Made by a program: the position numbers and the translations under genes
The notes under the pieces: generated by a model
Databases searched by the model: none
The model's input: the letters and a program-made list of their open reading frames with translations, nothing else
Told to the model about the DNA's origin: nothing
DNA from: UBA10449 sp005883585
GTDB lineage: Bacteria > Chloroflexota > Dormibacteria > Dormibacterales > Dormibacteraceae
Assembly (NCBI GenBank): GCA_005883585.1
Contig: VBFD01000001.1
Location: 1-20,490 of the forward strand
Reading direction: 5' to 3'
Length of the DNA stretch: 20,490 bases
Part shown: one piece after another, positions 14,647 through 20,490 of the stretch
Layout of the letters: every line of letters starts with the position of its first letter
How positions within the stretch are numbered: position 1 is the stretch's first letter

Positions 14647-14760
14647 TGCTCCTTCGTCTGCTTGATCGGCGGGCTAGGACGTATTTCTCTTTACCGATGA
14701 CGGGCAGTGGTTGAGTTTACCTGCGCGGCCGGTCCTGTCGATAGCCTTTGAACAAAAAGC
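14647..14760. promoter_or_regulatory. Gap between pstA and the Nudix gene
   Basis: 114 bases separate pstA from the Nudix gene, both on the minus strand. Just after the pstA stop the minus strand has GCTTTTTGTTCAAAGGC, able to form only a weak 6-bp hairpin, so an intrinsic terminator is doubtful. A Nudix promoter is expected here but I see no convincing -35/-10 pair. No repeat or RNA gene was seen. Confidence 0.25.
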
Positions 14761-15615
14761 CTAGAGCTGTCTCGCGAGTCGGATCTGGCGGCGCAGGACC
14801 CAGCGACTGCCAAGGTTGATGACGAGCACCATGAACACGAGCACGAGCGCGGCGCCCCATGCCTCCTGCTGCAGGTCTTTGTACGGGGTGAGCGCATCGC
14901 GAAAGACGACGAGCGGCAGAGTAGACATTGGATGGCCCGGATCAAACGAGAGGCGCTGGTTGCCGAGCGCTGTGAACAGCACCGGCGCCGTTTCGCCCGC
15001 GGCACGGGCGACCGCAAGCAGTGCACCGGTGATGACACCCGGTGCGGCCGCCGGAAGAATCAGCTGCAGCGAAACGCGCCAGCGCGGCAGGCCGAGCGCG
15101 AGGCCCGACTCGCGCAATCCGTTCGGAATGAGGCCCACCGCGCTCTCGGTGGTGCGAATCACCACGGGCAGCATCAGTATCGCGAGCGCGACTGAAGCGG
15201 AGGTCCCTGAGAAGTGGTGTTGCGGTACGACCACCAATGCATATGCAAAAAGGCCGAGCGCGATGGATGGAGCACCAACGAGCACGTCGCTCGCGAGCCG
15301 CACCCAGCTGGCCCAACGACCGGAGCCGTACTCGGCCAGGTAGACCCCGCCCAGCACGCCGACCGGAATCGCAGCCACCGAAGCGAGGCCGACGATGATC
15401 GCGCTGCCCACGATCGCGTTGGCGATGCCGCTGCCCGGTATCCCGCTCGGGCGCTGCGAGTTGATGAAGAATTCCAGGTTGGTCACCGCGGGCAGCCCTT
15501 TGGCGATCGTGAACCAGAGCACGAGCCCAAGCGGAACGAGGGCAAGCGCAGTCAGCGCGTACATGACCGCCATCGCGAAGTTGCTGCTGAACCGCCGCAT
15601 GAGGTTGTGTCTCAT
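14761..15615 (-). CDS. pstA: Phosphate ABC transporter permease PstA
   Basis: 284 residues from ATG at 15613-15615; an upstream in-frame TTG at 15630 lies inside the hairpin repeat and is less likely. It is an integral membrane permease with about six hydrophobic segments, the first at about residues 15-38 of this start. The inner-loop EAA-like motif that docks the ATPase is seen in GLRESGLALGLPRWRVSLQLILPAAAPGVITGALLAVARAAGETAPVLF (given here as positions around 15010-15120). NSQRPSGIPGSGIANAIVGS near the N-terminus is typical of PstA. It forms the membrane channel with PstC. Last gene of the pst/pho minus-strand run. GGGGA 7 nt before ATG is the likely ribosome-binding site and is part of the hairpin's 3' arm. 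Confidence 0.93.
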   Translation of the reverse strand: MRHNLMRRFSSNFAMAVMYALTALALVPLGLVLWFTIAKGLPAVTNLEFFINSQRPSGIPGSGIANAIVGSAIIVGLASVAAIPVGVLGGVYLAEYGSGRWASWVRLASDVLVGAPSIALGLFAYALVVVPQHHFSGTSASVALAILMLPVVIRTTESAVGLIPNGLRESGLALGLPRWRVSLQLILPAAAPGVITGALLAVARAAGETAPVLFTALGNQRLSFDPGHPMSTLPLVVFRDALTPYKDLQQEAWGAALVLVFMVLVINLGSRWVLRRQIRLARQL

Positions 15616-15617
15616 AC

Positions 15618-15649
15618 GGGGTCCCCGCAAAATCGCAGATTTTGTGGGG
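15618..15649 (-). repeat. Hairpin repeat, copy 2 (between pstC and pstA)
   Basis: Read on the minus strand, CCCCACAAAATC (15649-15638), loop TGC, and GATTTTGCGGGG (15634-15623) form a 12-bp stem with the same single A/C mismatch as copy 1, followed by ACCCC (15622-15618). It fills the gap after the pstC stop and its 3' arm carries the GGGGA that would serve as the pstA ribosome-binding site. In mRNA it could reduce or time pstA translation, or mark a processing or stability point, as REP elements do. Confidence 0.65.
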
Positions 15650-15652
15650 TGT

Positions 15653-16603
15653 TCATACAGCTGCCCTTGCCTTGGCGGAATGGACGAGCAGCAACGCGAC
15701 GACGTTTACGGTCAGCGTGACCAGGATGAGGACGAGACCGATCTCGACCAGCGCCCCCTGGTAGACGTCACCCGTGGCTTCGACGAACTCGTTGGCGATG
15801 ACCGCCGCCAACGTGTAACCCGGAGAAAAAATCGAATGCGGAATCTCGGGCCGGTTGCCGATCACCATCGCGACGGCGACGGTCTCCGCCAGAGCGCGTC
15901 CCAGCGCGAGGACCGTGGCGCCGAAGATCCCGGCACGCGCCGCCGGCAGGATCACGCGCCAGGTTGTCTCCCACCACGTTGCGCCGAGCGCGACGGTAGA
16001 CTCGCGCAGGCCGCGTGGGACTGCGCGGATGACGTCCCTCGACACCGCCGCCAGGGTGGGAAGGATCATGACTGCCAGCACCAGCGACGCGCTGAACAGG
16101 CTGGTCTGCCGGGGCACGCCACCAAGGAACGGAACCGAGGCCAGGTGGTCCGTGATCGGCGTTTCGATGTGCACGAGTGCCCATGGGGCCAAGACATAGA
16201 GCGCCCAGATCCCGTAGACCACGCTCGGGATCGCCGCGAGGAGCTCGATGCCTGTGCCGAGAGCGCCGCGAAGGCCCTGCTGCCCTGGTTCGGCAAGGAG
16301 GACCGCGACGGCTATCCCGACCGGGAGTGCGATGACCAGCGCGATCGCACTGGTGACCAGGGTCCCGAAGATGAAGGGAAGCGCCCCGAACGTGTTCGTG
16401 ACCTGGTTCCAGTCCTGGCCGACCAGAAAGCCGAGTCCGAACCTGGTCACCGACGGCCATGCCTGCTGTATGAGGACGGCGACGATGAGGATCAGCGACG
16501 CCGGCGCTGCCCAGCTGACGAACGCGGTGAACGTTCGGTAGCGGTCTGGCGGCCGGGGGATCGGGGCTACTGCGATCGCGGGGCTATCGACCGCGGCCGC
16601 CAA
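15653..16603 (-). CDS. pstC: Phosphate ABC transporter permease PstC
   Basis: 316 residues from TTG at 16601-16603, preceded at 5 nt by a good GAGGGAG ribosome-binding site; GTG at 16645 is a longer alternative with no such site. It has about six membrane segments. The PstC features are FGLGFLVGQDWN after the first segment, GALPFIFGTLVTSAIALVIA, the IPSVVYGIWALYVLAPW region, the ATPase-docking loop PRGLRESTVALGATWWETTW, and GRALAETVAVAMVIGN. It pairs with PstA to form the phosphate channel energised by PstB. The start overlaps the end of phoB by 20 bases, so it is part of the same transcript. Confidence 0.93.
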   Translation of the reverse strand: MAAAVDSPAIAVAPIPRPPDRYRTFTAFVSWAAPASLILIVAVLIQQAWPSVTRFGLGFLVGQDWNQVTNTFGALPFIFGTLVTSAIALVIALPVGIAVAVLLAEPGQQGLRGALGTGIELLAAIPSVVYGIWALYVLAPWALVHIETPITDHLASVPFLGGVPRQTSLFSASLVLAVMILPTLAAVSRDVIRAVPRGLRESTVALGATWWETTWRVILPAARAGIFGATVLALGRALAETVAVAMVIGNRPEIPHSIFSPGYTLAAVIANEFVEATGDVYQGALVEIGLVLILVTLTVNVVALLLVHSAKARAAV

Positions 16604-17375
16604 CGTGACTCCCTCGCGTGTTGCCGGGGATCGGTTCTGGCGCACCGGCGAGCAGGTCGGCGGCCGCCGCCTGGCGATCGAGCCGGTAGCCGATGCCTCG
16701 TACGGTCACGATCTCGAACGGGGCTCGCCCGGCGAACTTCTCGCGCAGCCACCTTATGTGCACGTCGACGGTCTTGCGGTCGCCCGTGAACTCGCGACCC
16801 CATACGTTCTCGAGCAACGAGTCGCGTGTGTGCACGCGTCCGGGGAAGGCGAGCAGGTAGGAAATCAGGTCGAACTCGCGGGCCGTCAGCTTGACGTCAG
16901 CGCCGTCGAGGATCACGCGGCGGGCGGCCCGGTCGATGCTGAAGGCCCCGATCGAGTCCTGCTCCGGGATCGACTTCGGCTCGTTGGCCTCGGGCTGGGC
17001 GCGACGGAGCACCGCGTGTACTCGTGCCAGGACCTCGCGAATCGAGAAGGGCTTCGTGATGTAGTCGTCGGCGCCCAGCTCGAGCCCGACGATCTTGTCG
17101 ACCTCGGAGTCCTTGGCCGTGATGATGATGATCGGCACGCGGCTGCTCTTGCGAAGCGCGCGGCAGAAGTCGAAGCCGCTCATGCCAGGCAGCATCAGGT
17201 CGAGGAGGACGAGATCCGGACGGGCGGTGCGGGCAGTGCGCAAACCCGAGGCACCGTCCGAGGCCTCCTGGACGGAGAAGCCCGCGGCGGTGAGGTTGTA
17301 CTTCAGCATGTCGCGGATGCCCTCGTCGTCTTCAACGACCAGAACGCGACCCGAGTTGGCGGCGGCGCGGCTCAC
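16584..17375 (-). CDS. phoB: PhoB/PhoP-type phosphate response regulator
   Basis: 263 residues, GTG start overlapping the phoU stop (GTGA). The receiver domain (about 10-125) is fully canonical: EDDE acidic pocket at 15-18, phosphoacceptor Asp59 in DLVLLDLMLPGMSG, IITAKD switch threonine and ITKP lysine. The OmpR-type winged helix follows (LTAREFDLISYLLAFPGRV; NVWGREFTGDRKTVDVHIRW; VRGIGYRL). About 30 extra residues (Ala/Gly/Pro-rich) trail after the DNA-binding domain, into the pstC overlap. Partner kinase is probably the phoR two genes upstream. It is the expected activator of the Pho-box-like sites found at pstS, pstB and the phosphoesterase gene. Confidence 0.92.
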   Translation of the reverse strand: MSRAAANSGRVLVVEDDEGIRDMLKYNLTAAGFSVQEASDGASGLRTARTARPDLVLLDLMLPGMSGFDFCRALRKSSRVPIIIITAKDSEVDKIVGLELGADDYITKPFSIREVLARVHAVLRRAQPEANEPKSIPEQDSIGAFSIDRAARRVILDGADVKLTAREFDLISYLLAFPGRVHTRDSLLENVWGREFTGDRKTVDVHIRWLREKFAGRAPFEIVTVRGIGYRLDRQAAAADLLAGAPEPIPGNTRGSHVGGRGR

Positions 17376-18034
17376 CCGAGCTCGACCACCTGGCCGGTCT
17401 CGAGAAACACGATGTCCTCCGCGACGTTGGTGACGCGGTCGGCGATGCGTTCGAGGTTGTGGGCGACCAGAAGCAAAGTCACCGCGCGCAGGGCGCCGTC
17501 GGAATCGGTCTTGCCGGTGCCCATCTCCGAGATCAGCTCGTCGAACACGCGGTGGTAAAGGCGGTCGATCTCGTTGTCGCGGCCCGCAACCTCGCGGGCG
17601 TGCGCCTCGTTCTCGTCGATGAGCGCTTCAAGGATGTCGTGCACCTGGCCGATCGCCAGGTCGCCCATGAGACCGAACTCAGCTCGCAGCGGTCGGTCAG
17701 GTAGCGCGACCAGGGTCTTGGTCATCCGCCCGATGCGGACCGCGTAGTCCCCCATGCGCTCGAGCTCGGTGGCGATGTACTGGATGCCCATGAGGCGCCG
17801 GAGGTCGCGCGCGACCGGCTGCTGCGTCGCGATGACCATGAAGATCTGCTCGCGGATCGTCTTGAAGAGCTCGTTGAGGTACTGGTCCTGGGCGCGCACC
17901 TTCTCGGCCGCGGGCCCGTCGCGCCTGCGCAGCGCGTCGAGGGAGGCTTCGATCTGCGACTCGACGAGCGTGCCCATGCGCACGAGCGATTCGCGAAGGC
18001 TCGCGAGCTCTTTTTCGAATGTCAGTCGAGGCAA
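17372..18034 (-). CDS. phoU: Phosphate signalling/transport regulator PhoU
   Basis: 220 residues from TTG at 18032-18034, five nt after the pstB stop. The frame stays open further upstream, but that part is antisense-like read-through of pstB in another frame. The protein is all-helical, with two PhoU repeats: TFEKELASLRESLVRMG opens the first, and ELERMGDYAVRIGRM and NLERIADRVTNVAEDIVF are the paired metal-binding ExxxD motifs, one per repeat. PhoU connects the Pst transporter to the PhoR kinase and damps Pho signalling when phosphate is plentiful. Position between pstB and phoB fits. The TTG start has no clear ribosome-binding site, so coupling with pstB is likely. Confidence 0.92.
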   Translation of the reverse strand: MPRLTFEKELASLRESLVRMGTLVESQIEASLDALRRRDGPAAEKVRAQDQYLNELFKTIREQIFMVIATQQPVARDLRRLMGIQYIATELERMGDYAVRIGRMTKTLVALPDRPLRAEFGLMGDLAIGQVHDILEALIDENEAHAREVAGRDNEIDRLYHRVFDELISEMGTGKTDSDGALRAVTLLLVAHNLERIADRVTNVAEDIVFLETGQVVELG

Positions 18035-18039
18035 TTCGT

Positions 18040-18819
18040 TTAGCCGAAGCGCCCGGTGATGTACGCCTCTGTTCTCGGGTCGCGCGGAGCGTTGAAGAGA
18101 TCGGCGGTCGGGGCGAACTCGATGAGCTCGCCGTGGCGGCCCTCCGGATTCATGAGCATGAAGGCCGTGAAGTCCGAGACGCGCGCCGCCTGCTGCATGT
18201 TGTGAGTCACGATGACGATCGTGTAGTCGCGCGCCAGCTGCACCATGAGGTCTTCGATCTTGAGAGTCGCGATTGGGTCGAGCGCTGAGCAGGGCTCGTC
18301 CATGAGGATCACCTCCGGGCTCACCGCCAGGCATCGCGCGATGACCAGCCTTTGCTGCTGGCCGCCGGAAAGGGACGTGCCCGGTTCATCGAGTCGATCC
18401 GAGACCTCATCCCAGAGCGCTGCACTCTCGAGGCTGCGCCGAACGACGTCGTTGATTCGCGACTTGCTCCAGCCGAGCAGGCGCGGACCGAAGGCGACGT
18501 TGTCCTGGATCGACATCGGAAAGGGGCTGGGACGCTGAAAGACCATGCCTACCTTCTGGCGCAGGTCGAGGAGCCTGGTGGTACGGACGATGTCCATCCC
18601 GTCGTACATCACCGTGCCCTCCGCGCGCGCTCCAGGGACCAGGTCGTACATCCGGTTGAACACGCGCAGGAGGGTGGTCTTGCCGCACCCGGAGGGCCCG
18701 ATGATGGCCGTGATCCTGCGCTCCGGGATCTCGAACGTGACGTCCTTGAGCGCACGGTTCTTGCCATAGAAGAAGGAAAGAGAGTCGACCTTCAGCTTCG
18801 TATGAGCGGATCCCGGCAT
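18040..18819 (-). CDS. pstB: Phosphate ABC transporter ATP-binding protein PstB
   Basis: 259 residues from ATG at 18817-18819, which matches the usual family start and has GGAG 9 nt upstream. An in-frame ATG (18864) and TTG (18882) exist further up, the TTG lying almost at the predicted transcription start. Walker A is IIGPSGCGKTTLLRVFNRMYDL, the Q-loop region is VGMVFQRPSPFPMSIQDNVAFG, the ABC signature is LSGGQQQRLVIARCLA, Walker B is VILMDEPCSALDP and the switch histidine is in VTHNMQQAARVSD. All are diagnostic of PstB. It energises phosphate import through PstC/PstA. Here it is the first transport gene, with permeases far downstream after phoU and phoB, unlike the common pstSCAB order. 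Confidence 0.95.
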   Translation of the reverse strand: MPGSAHTKLKVDSLSFFYGKNRALKDVTFEIPERRITAIIGPSGCGKTTLLRVFNRMYDLVPGARAEGTVMYDGMDIVRTTRLLDLRQKVGMVFQRPSPFPMSIQDNVAFGPRLLGWSKSRINDVVRRSLESAALWDEVSDRLDEPGTSLSGGQQQRLVIARCLAVSPEVILMDEPCSALDPIATLKIEDLMVQLARDYTIVIVTHNMQQAARVSDFTAFMLMNPEGRHGELIEFAPTADLFNAPRDPRTEAYITGRFG

Positions 18820-18892
18820 CGCTCGAAGCTCCGGCCTCCCCAGTTGCGCCAGAGGCTGAATCATCGGTCTCGCGTCCGCCAACCCGACGCCT

Positions 18893-18936
18893 ACGATACG
18901 GCGTCTTTGGTTAACGCCGGTTTATGGGTTCGTTAA
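18893..18936 (-). promoter_or_regulatory. Pho-box-like triple repeat and -10 upstream of pstB, overlapping the phoR stop
   Basis: TTA/TAA-type cores recur at exactly 11-bp steps: plus-strand TTA at 18911, 18922 and 18933. On the minus strand the units read TTAACGAACCC, ATAAACCGGCG, TTAACCAAAGA. A TAnnnT hexamer, TATCGT (18898-18893), begins 16 bp after the last core's first base. The layout equals those before pstS and the phosphoesterase gene. The middle unit includes the phoR stop codon. It predicts a separate phosphate-controlled transcript for pstB-phoU-phoB-pstC-pstA starting near 18886. Confidence 0.6.
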
Positions 18937-19959
18937 GGCTTCTTGCGGGATTGCGATCGTGAACACCTGGCCGCCATCCCTGGCCGTTTCGGTCCAGATC
19001 CGACCTCCGAGGACCTGCACAAGGTGCTTCGTGATCGCCAGGCCCAAACCGAAGCCGCCGGCCTCGCGCGGGCGCGCGCGGTCGACCTTGTAGAAGCGCT
19101 CGAAGACCCGGCTCCAGTGCTCTGGCGAGATCCCAGGGCCGCGGTCGCGGACGCTGAGCCGGACCTCCCCGCCGGCGACCTGTGCGGTCACATCGATGGC
19201 CGAGCCGGGAGGCGAGAACTTGGCAGCGTTGTCGAGCAGGTTGTCGAGGGCCTGGACGAGCTTCGGGCGGTCGCTGGTCACGGCGAGGGAGCCAGGGATG
19301 TCGGTGTTGACGGGCCGGTCGAGCCCGAGCCTGGTCACGCTTTCCTGCACCAGCTCGCCAAGGTCGAATTGCGAAGTTTCGACCGCCATCGTCCGCGCCT
19401 CGATGTCGCCGAGCTGCCGAAGGTTGTCGATGATCTTGCTCAGGAGGTCAGCCTCCTTGACCAGCCGGTCGGCAAACCGGTGCCGGTCCTTCGGCGACGG
19501 ATCGCCGAGAAGGCTCTCGGCGGTGAGGCGCAGCGAGGTGATCGGCGTCTTCAGCTCGTGCACGAGGTTGGCGACGAACTCCTGCCGAACCGTGGCCAGC
19601 CGGCGGAGCTCGCTCACGTCGGTGAGGAACATCAACGTCTCGCCCGCACGCAGGCTGGGCTCGAGCCTGACCATCACCGTGCGCCGGTGGTGCACGAGAT
19701 GCGCTTCCGCGTCGTTCTCTGTGCCGCTGAGTGCGTCGAGCAGACTCGCCTCCAGCGTCACCTCGACGAGGCTCGCGGGCAGCCGGTCGAGCTCAATCTC
19801 GAAGAACTGGCGCGCGGCCCGGTTCGCGGTTACGACGCGACCTTCTTCATCCAGCAAGAGAGCCATGAGCGGCGCGTCTTCGAGGAACGCGGCAAATGGA
19901 TCGCGCTGCGCAACGCGTCTCTCCGGCTGCTCCTCGTTGCGACCGCGATCCCAGATCAC
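18922..19959 (-). CDS. phoR: PhoR-like sensor histidine kinase without membrane segments
   Basis: 345 residues, GTG start. An in-frame stop lies 24 nt further upstream, so no N-terminal extension is possible. Residues about 20-115 form a PAS-type domain (LEDAPLMALLLDEEGRVVTANRAARQFF). The HisKA domain has the phosphorylated His134 in FVANLVHELKTPITSLRL. The ATPase domain shows DNLLDNAAKFS (N box), VRDRGPGIS (G1), FERFYKVD (F) and GFGLGLAITKHL (G2). This arrangement is PhoR-like, but no hydrophobic helix is present, so it should be cytosolic or bound to Pst/PhoU rather than membrane-embedded. TATACT lies 6 nt before the GTG, suggesting a leaderless mRNA from the shared pstS intergenic region. 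Confidence 0.88.
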   Translation of the reverse strand: MIWDRGRNEEQPERRVAQRDPFAAFLEDAPLMALLLDEEGRVVTANRAARQFFEIELDRLPASLVEVTLEASLLDALSGTENDAEAHLVHHRRTVMVRLEPSLRAGETLMFLTDVSELRRLATVRQEFVANLVHELKTPITSLRLTAESLLGDPSPKDRHRFADRLVKEADLLSKIIDNLRQLGDIEARTMAVETSQFDLGELVQESVTRLGLDRPVNTDIPGSLAVTSDRPKLVQALDNLLDNAAKFSPPGSAIDVTAQVAGGEVRLSVRDRGPGISPEHWSRVFERFYKVDRARPREAGGFGLGLAITKHLVQVLGGRIWTETARDGGQVFTIAIPQEALTNP

Positions 19960-19965
19960 GGCCGG

Positions 19966-19971
19966 AGTATA
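19966..19971 (-). promoter_or_regulatory. -10 element TATACT of phoR (leaderless type)
   Basis: On the minus strand TATACT is followed by six bases and then the phoR GTG, so transcription would begin at about the first base of the start codon. No Shine-Dalgarno sequence is seen. The Pho-box-like repeats lie 18-50 bp upstream in this direction and may act on this promoter too. Confidence 0.5.
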
Positions 19972-19987
19972 TGAGCGGTTTCATCGC

Positions 19988-20038
19988 GTTAGCGCTTAAG
20001 CGCGAGTTAACCCCTCCTTAAACGGCGCTGGGTACTTT
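19988..20038 (+). promoter_or_regulatory. Pho-box-like repeats and -10 of pstS, in the phoR/pstS divergent region
   Basis: TTAA occurs at 19996, 20007 and 20018, exactly 11 bp apart (units TTAAGCGCGAG, TTAACCCCTCC, TTAAACGGCGC), with a further TTA at 19989. TACTTT (20033-20038) begins 15 bp after the last core and fits a -10. No -35 is apparent, as expected for activator-dependent Pho promoters where the box replaces it. Confidence 0.7.
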
Positions 20039-20066
20039 GAAGACCGTTGATACCGCGTCATAACGT

Positions 20067-20075
20067 GGAGGAGGG
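20067..20075 (+). promoter_or_regulatory. Strong Shine-Dalgarno sequence of pstS
   Basis: GGAGGAGGG ends 4 nt before the ATG, with its first GGAGG 8 nt away. It is the strongest ribosome-binding site noticed in the window and fixes the pstS start at 20080. Confidence 0.8.
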
Positions 20076-20079
20076 TTTG

Positions 20080-20490
20080 ATGTTTCCAGGCAGACAAATG
20101 GGGCGGGCATTGCTCGTGGGCATTGCGGCCGCCATGTTCGCGGCCGCGTGTGGTGACACCGGCGGCACCGGCTCGGCCTCGCCGACCCCGGTCGACGTCG
20201 GCAGCGGTTCGCTCACTGGCGCCGGCGCGACGTTCCCCGCGCCGTTCTACCAGAAGGCGTTTTTCGATTACAACGCGAAGTATCCGAACGTGACGGTGAA
20301 CTACCAGTCCGTCGGCTCGGGCGCGGGCATCTCGCAGTTCCAGAAGGGCACGGTGGACTTCGGCGCCAGCGACGTACCGATGGGCGACGCGGACATCGCC
20401 AAGGTGCCCGGCGGCGCAAGCGCGCTGGTCCAGGTGCCGACCACCCTCGGCGTCATCTCGATCGCTTACAACCTGTCGGGCGTCAGTAAG
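20080..20490 (+). CDS. pstS: Phosphate-binding lipoprotein PstS (3' end cut by window edge)
   Basis: 137 residues are visible; the frame is still open at the right edge. A signal peptide ends in the lipobox FAAAC (lipidated Cys24), followed by a Gly/Ser/Thr/Pro-rich tether of about 20 residues. The mature domain starts LTGAGATFPAPFYQKAF, then VNYQSVGSGAGISQF and GTVDFGASDVPM, which hold the PstS phosphate-contacting loops, and VQVPTTLGVISIAYNL. It captures phosphate outside the membrane and hands it to PstC/PstA. It is divergent from phoR and the transporter genes and has its own Pho-box-like promoter and strong ribosome-binding site, in line with the excess of binding protein usually made. 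Confidence 0.95.
   Translation, partial: MFPGRQMGRALLVGIAAAMFAAACGDTGGTGSASPTPVDVGSGSLTGAGATFPAPFYQKAFFDYNAKYPNVTVNYQSVGSGAGISQFQKGTVDFGASDVPMGDADIAKVPGGASALVQVPTTLGVISIAYNLSGVSK

Noticed and set aside
18035..18334. Upstream extension of the phoU frame
   Set aside because: Overlaps pstB in another frame and has low-complexity composition; PhoU similarity starts at the TTG at 18034.
1..20490. CRISPR arrays, tRNA/rRNA genes, insertion sequences, phage or defence genes
   Set aside because: No regularly spaced repeats, cloverleaf sequences, transposase or integrase motifs were recognised on either strand.

Overview
The window is a GC-rich, gene-dense bacterial chromosome segment with codons strongly biased to G/C and many GTG/TTG starts. 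It looks like a high-GC Terrabacteria-type organism: Chloroflexota or Candidatus Dormibacterota seem most likely to me, with Actinomycetota as an alternative. This is inferred from protein flavour only: a MurE with a non-canonical diamino-acid motif, a MshA-like glycosyltransferase, OmpR-type regulators and several leaderless-looking promoters. No marker RNA gene is present. No mobile element, CRISPR array, tRNA or rRNA was recognised, and no gene-free stretch exceeds about 160 bases.

Layout. (1) 1-5921: envelope genes. A glycolipid-type glycosyltransferase (cut by the left edge) and a membrane cytochrome c lie on the minus strand. They are divergent from a GT4 glycosyltransferase, which converges on a minus-strand pair: a DUF4388-type protein followed by an Ig-like/beta-propeller lipoprotein. 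(2) 5885-9863: plus strand. A histidine phosphatase and a FemAB-like aminoacyl/acyl transferase are translationally coupled. They are followed by an OmpR-family regulator lacking the phosphoacceptor aspartate and a secreted phospholipase C/acid phosphatase-type enzyme. (3) 9868-14646: cofactor and wall block. It holds folP-folK (minus), a murE-like ligase (plus), and a thiazole cluster thiG-tenI-thiS (minus) preceded by a Nudix hydrolase. (4) 14761-20490: phosphate block. phoR, pstB, phoU, phoB, pstC and pstA run on the minus strand in that transcriptional order. pstS is divergent and cut by the right edge.

How it works together. The right third is a complete high-affinity phosphate uptake and sensing module. 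Upstream of pstS, upstream of pstB and upstream of the distant secreted phosphoesterase I find the same non-coding architecture: three TTA cores spaced exactly 11 bp apart, followed 15-16 bp later by a TAnnnT -10-like hexamer. This resembles tandem PhoP/PhoB boxes and ties the phosphoesterase at 8439-9863 to the Pho regulon. Other points worth attention are a two-copy hairpin repeat with a compensatory base-pair change (one copy placed over the pstA ribosome-binding region), a ThiS whose diglycine is followed by an eight-residue tail overlapping murE, a PhoR without membrane segments, and the Asp-to-Glu response regulator.
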